Assembly: GCA_947567585.1 (NCBI GenBank)
Contig: CANONE010000022.1
Location: forward strand, 1 to 19,899
From: an uncultured Clostridia bacterium
GTDB taxonomy: Bacteria > Bacillota > Clostridia > Oscillospirales > Acutalibacteraceae
Length of the DNA: 19,899 nt
Reading direction: 5' to 3'
Shown here: piece after piece, positions 13,597-19,899 of the stretch
Position numbering within the stretch: position 1 is the first letter of the stretch
Layout of the letters: each line of letters begins with the position of its first letter
The notes under the pieces: generated by a model
Seen by the model: the letters and a program-made list of their open reading frames with translations, nothing else
Databases searched by the model: none
What the model was told of the DNA's origin: nothing
Position numbers and translations under genes: made by a program

Positions 13597-13989
13597 CTAC
13601 CATTTGTCATCCAGCAGCTGTACCCTGTCCACCTGAAGAAGATAGCCGGGATCCCTTTCCAGAACGCCGCCGCTGTGGGTGATGGCCACTAGGTCACCCG
13701 GGTCAAAAGACCGCAGGGGCAACTCTGTGTTCCGCCAAACCAGCTGGGTGTCCTCGGTTACCTTGAACTCCACCGTGCCCCGACTGTTGATATCATTGAT
13801 CTCCAGCCCCTCTACCCGGACCCAGGTATCGTCTATGCTGACAATGTGGGCGTAAAAGGTAACGCCCAGATCCCTTTGGGGGGTAGACCAGCGCCCGGCG
13901 AAAAAGGCGCCCCCGGCCAGCGCGGCGCTGTACAGTACCAGCAGGAGGGCCAAAAGCCAGGAAGGGGCCATTTTGTACAGCCTTTCCAT
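13597..13989 (-). CDS. Small membrane-anchored protein, DUF3221-like
   Basis: From the ATG at 13987-13989 (AAGGAGG site 9 nt upstream) the product has 130 residues. A single hydrophobic segment (about 8-31) anchors it, with a mostly beta-strand C-terminal domain (about 40-130) probably outside the membrane. The stretches FYAHIVSIDDTWVRVEG, SRGTVEFKVTEDTQLVW and SFDPGDLVAIT resemble the small OB-like folds of DUF3221/YobA-type proteins, but the match is loose. An alternative start 12 codons upstream lacks a ribosome-binding site. It lies between paaK and another small membrane protein in the ior cluster. A link to aromatic metabolism is unproven. Confidence 0.7.
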   Translation of the reverse strand: MERLYKMAPSWLLALLLVLYSAALAGGAFFAGRWSTPQRDLGVTFYAHIVSIDDTWVRVEGLEINDINSRGTVEFKVTEDTQLVWRNTELPLRSFDPGDLVAITHSGGVLERDPGYLLQVDRVQLLDDKW

Positions 13990-14055
13990 GCCAACCGTCC
14001 TCCTTTTCTTTAATATATGTCTCATCGAGCCGGCATCACAAAAAACAAGAAGCGC

Positions 14056-14274
14056 TTATTTGGCGTCCAACAGCTTCAATACCTGGGCCAGCCCCAGCGA
14101 TAAGAACGCAAAACCAAAAAGCTCTATGGGATTATATCCGCCGGAGTGAAAGGTCATGCTGGGAACGAGACGGCAGAGAAACTCCAGCGCCACATAAAAA
14201 ACCGCCAGAAACAGGGTGAACCCGCCAAAAATATTCAACGCGTGATAGAGAAACCGGGCGTATGGCGTCTTCAT
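14056..14274 (-). CDS. Small two-helix membrane protein, unknown function
   Basis: The 72-residue protein has two predicted membrane helices (about 13-34 and 50-67) joined by a short loop (SMTFHSGGYNP) and ends in a charged LLDAK tail. No family is recognised. Its ATG lies 8 bp after the iorB stop codon, with only a weak GAGGCGG site, so it probably depends on translational coupling. The same-strand, close-packed position suggests co-expression with iorAB. Confidence 0.65.
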   Translation of the reverse strand: MKTPYARFLYHALNIFGGFTLFLAVFYVALEFLCRLVPSMTFHSGGYNPIELFGFAFLSLGLAQVLKLLDAK

Positions 14275-14282
14275 GGGCCGCC

Positions 14283-14855
14283 TCAGGCGCTTTGCCCCAG
14301 GGCAAAGGCTCTCTTGTTCACTTCCAGGAACTTTGGCGGCACGCAGCTTTCGATGGCCCTTTGCCAGGCTTCTTCCGAGAAATCAAAATAGTGGGAGAGC
14401 CGCCCCAAAAGCACTAAATTCACGGCCTTGCCGTTTCCAGCCTCCTGGGCCAGGGACAGGCAGTCCAGGGCGTCCACCTGAGCTCCCGCAGCTTTCAGCT
14501 TTTCCACCAAACCGGCCGGGTACTGGGCCGCGCCGGTGATTACCGGCATGGGGTCGATCTGCTGGGTGTTGGTGACGATCCTGCCGCCGGGCTTCAGATA
14601 CGGAAGCCATCGGGCGGCTTCCAAAAGCTCAAAGGAGACGATGGCGTCCGCACCTCCCTGGTCAATTACCGGAGAAGCCACCCGCTCTCCATACCGCACA
14701 AAGGTTACCACGCTGCCGCCCCGCTGGCTCATGCCGTGGACCTCGGAAACCTTCACGTCAAAGCCCTCGTCCAAAAGGAGACGGCCCAAAAGCTTGCTGG
14801 CTAAAAGCGAGCCCTGCCCGCCGACGCCAACGATCATGATATTTTTCGTTTCCAT
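14283..14855 (-). CDS. iorB: Indolepyruvate ferredoxin oxidoreductase, beta subunit
   Basis: The 190-residue protein matches the gamma-domain subunit of 2-oxoacid:ferredoxin oxidoreductases. GVGGQGS (10-16) and HGMSQRGGSV (40-49) are the family hallmarks, followed by the DAIVSFELLEAARWLPYLKPGG segment near 89-110. With IorA it oxidatively decarboxylates indolepyruvate and other aryl-pyruvates to the acyl-CoA, reducing ferredoxin. The start was set at the ATG 14853-14855, which overlaps the iorA stop as TGATG and has a GGAGG site. This implies coupled translation and 1:1 subunits. Confidence 0.95.
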   Translation of the reverse strand: METKNIMIVGVGGQGSLLASKLLGRLLLDEGFDVKVSEVHGMSQRGGSVVTFVRYGERVASPVIDQGGADAIVSFELLEAARWLPYLKPGGRIVTNTQQIDPMPVITGAAQYPAGLVEKLKAAGAQVDALDCLSLAQEAGNGKAVNLVLLGRLSHYFDFSEEAWQRAIESCVPPKFLEVNKRAFALGQSA

Positions 14856-16600
14856 CACTCTGCCTCCTTTCCCGCCTTTAAAGCTCCAAAGCCGCACAAC
14901 TGCTGGCAGACCCCGCAGCCCACGCATTGGGAAGCGTCCACGGCCGCCTTGCCCTCCCGCAGGGAGATGGCCGGACAGCCGATTTTCATACACGCTTTAC
15001 AGCCCCGGCACTTTTCCGGGTCCACAGTAAGGGCTGGCTGGCGCTTCACATACTTCAAGAGAGCGCAGGGCCGGCGGGAAATGATCACCGAGAGCTCCTC
15101 CGCCGCCAGCTCCTCCTTTACGGCGGCCTCACAGGCTTTCAGGTCGTAGGGGTCTACCACCCGCACCCGGGCAATGCCCATAGCCCGGCACAGGCTCTCC
15201 AGGTCGATCTTCCCAGCCGGGTCTCCCCGAAGGTTAAAGCCCGTGGTGGGATTCTGCTGGTGGCCGGTCATGCCGGTAATGGAGTTGTCCAATATAATCA
15301 CCGTGGAATTGGATTGGTTATAGGCCGCGCCCGCAAGACCGGTCATACCAGAGTGGACAAAGGTGGAATCCCCGATAACGGCCACGGTCTTCTTCCCGGC
15401 CTCTTTGCCCAGGGCCTTATTAAAGCCGTGCAGCCCACTGACAGAGGCCCCCATGCACAGGGTCATATCCATAGCGGAAAGGGGCGGCATGGCCCCCAAG
15501 GTATAGCAGCCAATGTCCCCCAATACGGTGCAGCCCAGCCGGGAAAGCGTGTAAAACAGCCCTCTGTGGGGGCACCCGGCGCACATGACGGGAGGGCGGT
15601 TGGGAAGCTCTTCCTCCAGCGCCTTGCCCGTGGGTACAGGCAGGCCCAGCTTTTCAGCAACCATATTTTGGCTCAGCTCGCCGGTCAGGGGGAAATAGTC
15701 CTTCCCCGCAAAGGCCAGTCCCAAGCCCCGGCAATAGCCCTCCAGGAAGGGGTCCCCTTCTTCCACAACCACCAGCCGTTCCACTTTAGCCGCAAAGTCA
15801 CGGATCAATTTCTCCGGCAAGGGCCATATCATCCCCAGCTTCAGCACGGGGAACCGTTCCCCGCAGGCTTCCTTTACGTATTGGTAGCTGGTGCTGGAAG
15901 TGATAATGCCCACACTGGCGTCCTCGCCTTCCTCCACCCGGTTGACGGAGGCGGTCTCGGCCCAGGCGCTCAGGTCCAGCAGCCGCTTTTCCACCACGGG
16001 ATGGCGGCGCACAGCGTTGGCTGGGGCCATCACATATTTTTGGGGCGCTTTTTCATAGGGCTTTTTCTCCCTTTCCCGCCGCTCTCCCAGCTCCGCCACA
16101 GACTGGGAATGGGCCACCCGGGTACACATCTTCAGCAAAACCGGGGTGTCGAATTCTTCAGAAAGCCTATAGGCCAGCTTGGTAAATTCCAGCGCCTCCT
16201 GGGAATCGGAGGGTTCCAGCATAGGGAGCTTGGCGGCCCGGGCGTAATGCCGGGAATCCTGCTCGTTTTGGGAAGAGTGCATGGCGGGATCGTCCGCCAC
16301 AGCAATGATCATCCCTCCGTTCACGCCGGTATAGCTCATGGTGAAAAGGGGATCCGCCGCCACGTTGAGCCCCACATGCTTCATGCCGCAAAAGGACCGG
16401 ACCCCGGCCAAGGAAGCCCCAAAGGCCGCCTCCATAGCCACCTTTTCGTTGGGAGCCCACTCGCAGTAAATTTCCGGGAATGCAGCGGCCTCCTCGGTAA
16501 TCTCCGTGCTGGGCGTGCCGGGGTAGCTGGAAGCAAAGGCGCATCCCGCTTCATACAGCCCCCGGGCCACGGCCGCGTTGCCTAAAATGAGTTTCTTCAT
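14855..16600 (-). CDS. iorA: Indolepyruvate ferredoxin oxidoreductase, alpha subunit
   Basis: The 581-residue protein is a full-length IorA. The N-terminal thiamine-pyrimidine domain has SSYPGTPSTEI (24-34) and the conserved glutamate in APNEKVAMEAAFG. The thiamine diphosphate domain has CAGCPHRG (340-347), GDIGCYTLG (361-369) and the metal-binding GDST...N (410-439). The C-terminal ferredoxin domain carries cysteines 531, 534, 537, 542 and 559, 562, 565, 569 for two 4Fe-4S clusters. The second cluster lacks the usual proline after its last cysteine (CGFGAL). The reaction is aryl-pyruvate + CoA + oxidised ferredoxin to aryl-acetyl-CoA + CO2 + reduced ferredoxin, in the cytoplasm. The ATG at 16598-16600 has a GGAGGT site 11 nt upstream. 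An upstream in-frame start would add 49 unrelated residues. Confidence 0.97.
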   Translation of the reverse strand: MKKLILGNAAVARGLYEAGCAFASSYPGTPSTEITEEAAAFPEIYCEWAPNEKVAMEAAFGASLAGVRSFCGMKHVGLNVAADPLFTMSYTGVNGGMIIAVADDPAMHSSQNEQDSRHYARAAKLPMLEPSDSQEALEFTKLAYRLSEEFDTPVLLKMCTRVAHSQSVAELGERREREKKPYEKAPQKYVMAPANAVRRHPVVEKRLLDLSAWAETASVNRVEEGEDASVGIITSSTSYQYVKEACGERFPVLKLGMIWPLPEKLIRDFAAKVERLVVVEEGDPFLEGYCRGLGLAFAGKDYFPLTGELSQNMVAEKLGLPVPTGKALEEELPNRPPVMCAGCPHRGLFYTLSRLGCTVLGDIGCYTLGAMPPLSAMDMTLCMGASVSGLHGFNKALGKEAGKKTVAVIGDSTFVHSGMTGLAGAAYNQSNSTVIILDNSITGMTGHQQNPTTGFNLRGDPAGKIDLESLCRAMGIARVRVVDPYDLKACEAAVKEELAAEELSVIISRRPCALLKYVKRQPALTVDPEKCRGCKACMKIGCPAISLREGKAAVDASQCVGCGVCQQLCGFGALKAGKEAE

Positions 16601-16628
16601 GTTTCTATGTACCTCCAAACCAAGCGCT

Positions 16629-16919
16629 TTAAAACTCGTAGTCAATACAGGCGCGCTCCTTCCGGATGGCGCCCACGAACTTGCCAAAGGCCACATGCTC
16701 CGGCGAGACCTGGTATTCTCCCAGCGCCTCCAAGGAATCGAAATCAAAGATCAGGGCTACGTCATAGTTGGCGTTGGGCGCGCCCTCCATCTTGCGCTCC
16801 ACCCTGGCGCTCCCAATACCGGGCAGCTTTGCCAGCTCCCGCCCCCTCCTGATAAATTCGGCAATATTGGCCTCTTTATTTTCTTCTTTCAGCGAAAACA
16901 TGCAAATATGACGGATCAT
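16629..16919 (-). CDS. Dabb (stress-responsive A/B barrel) domain protein
   Basis: The 96-residue protein is one Dabb domain: MIRHICMFSLKEENKEAN at the start, GIGSARVERKM in the middle, then YDVALIFDFDSLEALGEYQVSPEHVAFGKF and the closing ACIDYEF. These small dimeric ferredoxin-like barrels bind or transform small, often aromatic or polyketide-like, ligands. Bacterial members are mostly uncharacterised. The ATG at 16917-16919 has a GGAGGAAG site 5-6 nt away. It lies between an acyl-CoA synthetase and iorA, so a role with aromatic acids is possible but inferred. Confidence 0.88.
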   Translation of the reverse strand: MIRHICMFSLKEENKEANIAEFIRRGRELAKLPGIGSARVERKMEGAPNANYDVALIFDFDSLEALGEYQVSPEHVAFGKFVGAIRKERACIDYEF

Positions 16920-16975
16920 AGCTTCCTCCACAATCATCAACAAAATTTTTATAATAACAAAAGCAAGTCCCGGGG

Positions 16976-18610
16976 CTATCCCCTGTTTTGCGCCTCCACC
17001 AGCCGCACGCCGCAATACTTCTCTCTGAGCTTGGGCTTTTCAATCTTCCCGGTGGCATTGCGGGGCACAGGGGCAAAGATCAGCTTACGGGGCCGCTTAT
17101 ACCGGGGCAGGTCCTGACAAAATTCCATGACCTCCTCTTCGGAAAGCTCCATGCCCTCCTTCACCTGGATAATGGCTGCGGCAATTTCTCCCAGCCGGCG
17201 GTCCGGCAGGCCAATCACCGCCACATCATGGATCTTGGGATGGCCTGCTAAGAAAGCTTCAATCTGCACCGGGTAAAGGTTCTCGCCGCCGGAAATGACC
17301 ACATCCTTTTTCCGGTCCACCAGAAAAATAAACCCGTCCCCGTCCTGCCGGGCCATGTCCCCTGTATGCAGCCAGCCGTCCTGGAGTACTTCCGCCGTGG
17401 CTTCCGGGTCCCGGTAGTAGCCTACCATTACGCCGCCGCCCTTGACGCATAGTTCGCCTACCTCGCCCTGCTTCACCGGCTCGCCCTCCTGGTCCACCAG
17501 CTTCACCTGCCAGCCATAGCCCGCTATGCCAATGGCTCCCACCTTATCCGGATGGTCCACCCCCAGATGGACGCAGCCAGGGCCCGTGGACTCCGACAAG
17601 CCGTAGTTGGTATCATATTTATGCTTGGGAAAGTAGTCCCACCAATGCTTCACCAGACTGGGAGGCACCGGCTGAGCGCCAATGTGCATCAGCCGCCACT
17701 GGTCCAGCTGGTAGTCGGAAAGCTTTAGATCTCCCCGGTCCAGCGCCGCCAGAATGTCCTGGGCCCAGGGCACCAGCAGCCAGACAATGGTGCATCCCTC
17801 TGTAGAAGCCGCCTCCAGAATCGCCTTGGGCGAGTTCCCCTTTAAAAGCACCGCCCGCCCGCCAGTGAACAGCGAGCCAAACCAGTGCATCTTGGCTCCG
17901 GTGTGGTAGAGCGGCGGAATGCACAAAAACACGTCGTCATGGGTGGTTTCATGGTGCAGGGCTTCCATTCTGGCGGACTGCATCAGCGCCGCGTGCTTGA
18001 GCAGAATAGCCTTGGGGAAACCGGTGGTGCCGGAGGAATAGTAAATCGCAGCCTCGTCCTCGTCGTCAATCAGCACCTTGGGCGGGGCGCTGGAACAGTT
18101 GGCGGCGGCCCGGTGGTAGTCCTCTGCGAAGGAGGGGCATGCGTCTCCTACAAAAAAGAGGAGCTTGTCCTTTTCCAAAACAGAGGCGATGGACTCTACC
18201 CGGCCGATAAATTCCGGCCCGAAAAAGAGAATGTCCGCCTGTGCGAGGCCCACGCAGTATTCAATCTCCTGGGCGGTATAGCGAAAGTTAAGGGGCACGG
18301 CAATGGCGCCGGTCTTCAAAATACCGAAGTAAATAGGCAGCCATTCCAGGCAGTTCATCAGCAGCAGGGCCACCTTCTGGCCCTTGCCGATTCCCCGGCT
18401 CAGCAGCAGGTTTGCGGCGCGGTTGGCCTTTTCGTCAAAAACGGACCAGGTGATCTCCCTGCGGTAGGGAGCGGGGCCGCCGGGCTGGATCAGTTCATAC
18501 TCCCGCCAAGTAACCCGCCGGGCCTCCTGCACCTCGGGGTTAATCTCTACCAAAGCGGTTTCACTGCCGTAGAGCTTCGAGTTTCTCTCTAAAAGATCCG
18601 TGATGGGCAT
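16976..18610 (-). CDS. AMP-forming acyl-CoA synthetase (class I adenylate-forming)
   Basis: The 544-residue protein has all core motifs of the ANL superfamily: YSSGTTGFPK (191-200), YGLSESTG (336-343), GWLHTGDM (412-419), DRKKDVVISGGENLYP (432-447) and PRNATGKIEKPKLREKY with catalytic Lys522. It activates a carboxylic acid with ATP and joins it to CoA. The substrate is not determined, and an aromatic or medium-chain acid would fit the neighbourhood. Residues about 23-52 form a longer than usual N-terminal insert before TWSVFDEKANR. The ATG at 18608-18610 has a GGAGGA site 7 nt upstream and a consensus promoter. It is the first gene of the long minus-strand cluster. Confidence 0.94.
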   Translation of the reverse strand: MPITDLLERNSKLYGSETALVEINPEVQEARRVTWREYELIQPGGPAPYRREITWSVFDEKANRAANLLLSRGIGKGQKVALLLMNCLEWLPIYFGILKTGAIAVPLNFRYTAQEIEYCVGLAQADILFFGPEFIGRVESIASVLEKDKLLFFVGDACPSFAEDYHRAAANCSSAPPKVLIDDEDEAAIYYSSGTTGFPKAILLKHAALMQSARMEALHHETTHDDVFLCIPPLYHTGAKMHWFGSLFTGGRAVLLKGNSPKAILEAASTEGCTIVWLLVPWAQDILAALDRGDLKLSDYQLDQWRLMHIGAQPVPPSLVKHWWDYFPKHKYDTNYGLSESTGPGCVHLGVDHPDKVGAIGIAGYGWQVKLVDQEGEPVKQGEVGELCVKGGGVMVGYYRDPEATAEVLQDGWLHTGDMARQDGDGFIFLVDRKKDVVISGGENLYPVQIEAFLAGHPKIHDVAVIGLPDRRLGEIAAAIIQVKEGMELSEEEVMEFCQDLPRYKRPRKLIFAPVPRNATGKIEKPKLREKYCGVRLVEAQNRG

Positions 18611-18654
18611 GGGGATTCCTCCATCTGCTTTATTGATTCAACGTATTACACCAT

Positions 18655-18683
18655 ATTATATCTTTTTTCGTAAGCCAAGTCAA
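18655..18683 (-). promoter_or_regulatory. Promoter of the acyl-CoA synthetase/ior/paaK cluster
   Basis: The minus strand reads TTGACT, a 17-nt spacer and a perfect TATAAT. The predicted transcript start is about 38 nt before the first gene. No other promoter of this quality was found within the cluster. Confidence 0.9.
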
Positions 18684-18808
18684 GCGCGGCGCGCCGGGAT
18701 ATCCTTGGGACTTTGTCCCAGGCTTTACCGCTTTTGGCGCCGGATGTATTCCAGCTTGTACGGCAGCCGGCAGCCTCTGTATTTTATTTGTAAATTTCCG
18801 CTTCCCCA

Positions 18809-18837
18809 TTGACTACCGCGCGGAAACTTGCTACACT
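18809..18837 (+). promoter_or_regulatory. Promoter of the glycoside hydrolase gene
   Basis: TTGACT (18809-18814), a 17-nt spacer and TACACT (18832-18837) lie about 55 bp before the GTG start. A hairpin (18704-18711 with 18715-18722) sits upstream, between this and the divergent cluster promoter. Confidence 0.8.
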
Positions 18838-18891
18838 TAGCCTAAAGGCTGAAATGAATTTTCATGCGCCAAGAAAGGACAGTGATTTTTT

Positions 18892-19899
18892 GTGTCAATT
18901 CCTATACGAAACGAATATCCCCGCCCGGACCGGGTGAGGGAAAACTGGATGACCCTAAACGGACAGTGGGACTTCTCCTTTGACCGGAAGGATCAGGGGC
19001 TGCGGGAAGGCTGGTCCTCTCCGGAAAGCTCTTTGGGAGGCGAAGCGGTGAAGATCGAGGTGCCCTTCCCCTATCAAAGTCAGCTTTCCGGTATTAACAG
19101 CCAAGAGCACTGCGATGTGGTGTGGTACAGGAGAAGCTTCACCGTGCCGGAGAACCTTTCCTCCCGGCGGCTGCTGCACTTCGGCGCGGCGGACTACAAA
19201 GCCCAGGTCTGGCTGGACGGGCAGCTTTTGGGCGAGCATGAAGGCGGCTATTCTGACTTCACCTTCGACATTACCCATCTCACCCATCCCGGAGGAGACT
19301 ACACCCTTACCGTCCGCTGCGAGGACCGCTTGGACACCGACCAGCCCCGGGGCAAGCAGAGCTACCGTCCGGAGCCCTTCGCCTGCTGGTATACGCCGGT
19401 GACGGGCCTATGGCAAAGCGTTTGGCTGGAGGGTGTGGGAAACTGTTACCCCATGGACTTCCGGCTGACCCCGGATGTGGAAAACGGCGCTGTAAAGGCG
19501 GAGGTCACCATGAACCAAGCCCCGGCCGGCAGCTCCCTGCGGCTGACTGTTTCCTTTAAGGGAAGCCAGACGGTCCGGCAGGAGATCGCCATCCATAAAG
19601 ACTGCTTTGTGCAGACAGCCTTGTATCTGGGGCACAACGAGGAAATCAACGGGGTACACCTGTGGAGCCCCTGGGCCCCCAACCTCTACGATCTGACCAT
19701 AGAAACCCTGGTAGACGGCCAGGTGGCCGACAAAGTGGAAACCTATTTTGGAATGAGGAAAATCAGCGCCTGCGGGGACCACATCACCCTCAACAATTCT
19801 GTCCTGTATCAAAAGCTGATTCTGGACCAGGGCTATTGGCCGGACGGCCTGCTTACCGCCCCCAGCGCCGGGGCCCTGAAAAAGGATGTGGAGCTCACC
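18892..19899 (+). CDS. Glycoside hydrolase family 2 enzyme, 3' end cut by the window
   Basis: An open frame of 336 codons starts at GTG (18892-18894), after an AAAGGA site about 12 nt upstream, and runs off the right edge without a stop. The start reads VSIPIRNEYPRPDRVRENW, as in beta-galactosidase and beta-glucuronidase relatives. The sugar-binding jelly-roll domain (about 10-185) includes VWYRRSFTVPE, HFGAADYKAQVWLDGQ and WYTPVTGLWQSVWLEG. An immunoglobulin-like domain follows (about 190-285). The start of the TIM-barrel domain shows LDQGYWPDGLLTAPS. The catalytic acids lie beyond the window, so activity and exact substrate cannot be judged. There is no signal peptide, so a cytoplasmic enzyme acting on imported beta-glycosides is likely. 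Confidence 0.9.
   Translation, partial: MSIPIRNEYPRPDRVRENWMTLNGQWDFSFDRKDQGLREGWSSPESSLGGEAVKIEVPFPYQSQLSGINSQEHCDVVWYRRSFTVPENLSSRRLLHFGAADYKAQVWLDGQLLGEHEGGYSDFTFDITHLTHPGGDYTLTVRCEDRLDTDQPRGKQSYRPEPFACWYTPVTGLWQSVWLEGVGNCYPMDFRLTPDVENGAVKAEVTMNQAPAGSSLRLTVSFKGSQTVRQEIAIHKDCFVQTALYLGHNEEINGVHLWSPWAPNLYDLTIETLVDGQVADKVETYFGMRKISACGDHITLNNSVLYQKLILDQGYWPDGLLTAPSAGALKKDVELT

Noticed and set aside
14927..16585. A 552-codon plus-strand open frame antisense to iorA
   Set aside because: It lies wholly over a clearly conserved enzyme gene and its protein is low-complexity (Gly/His/Gln-rich). High GC content makes such antisense frames common.
1..19899. A defence system, phage or mobile island
   Set aside because: Every larger gene matches a housekeeping or catabolic family. 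I found no integrase, transposase, recombinase, nuclease-helicase pair or toxin-antitoxin pair.

Overview
This GC-rich window reads as a chromosomal piece of a Gram-positive anaerobe, most likely a gut-type Clostridia/Oscillospiraceae relative. This is inferred from L27 with the Firmicutes N-terminal extension next to its Prp protease, from Mini-RNase III, TmcAL and acetate kinase, and from a ferredoxin-dependent indolepyruvate oxidoreductase cluster. I see no phage, insertion sequence, CRISPR array, tRNA or rRNA.

Layout. Positions 131-4640 hold a minus-strand translation and GTPase block. It runs rplU (with a sigma-A-type promoter and a probable L21 autoregulatory leader), prp, rpmA, a strong terminator, a GNAT acetyltransferase, obg, mrnC and a YitT-family membrane protein with its own terminator. 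The rplU-prp-rpmA-obg order is the classic Firmicutes one, here interrupted by the acetyltransferase and by a structured intergenic stretch. Positions 4797-7499 hold ackA (minus) and tmcAL (plus), divergent from promoters whose -10 boxes overlap. Both enzymes handle acetate: AckA interconverts it with acetyl phosphate, and TmcAL activates it for tRNA-Met ac4C modification. ackA may carry a roughly 250-nt structured leader. An RsmF/NOP-type rRNA m5C methyltransferase (7517-8848, minus) converges on tmcAL.

Positions 9053-10173 are an accessory-looking patch. They hold a 57-residue protein that is about three-quarters Gln and Asn, with a strong terminator, and a secreted protein of unknown function flanked by a 17-nt inverted repeat with one mismatch.

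Positions 10222-18683 look like one long minus-strand operon from a consensus promoter at 18655-18683. Its order is an AMP-forming acyl-CoA synthetase, a Dabb-domain protein, iorA, iorB, two small membrane proteins, paaK, a broken stalk-domain/RCC1-repeat surface protein and a tandem ACT-domain protein. IorAB oxidatively decarboxylates aryl-pyruvates to aryl-acetyl-CoA with ferredoxin, and PaaK interconverts aryl-acetates and their CoA esters. The likely theme is aromatic amino-acid catabolism, with the ACT protein as a possible amino-acid sensor. The surface-protein gene carries an in-frame nonsense codon and an apparent 8-nt insertion.

From 18809 to the right edge, a plus-strand promoter drives a glycoside hydrolase family 2 gene that starts with GTG and runs off the window.
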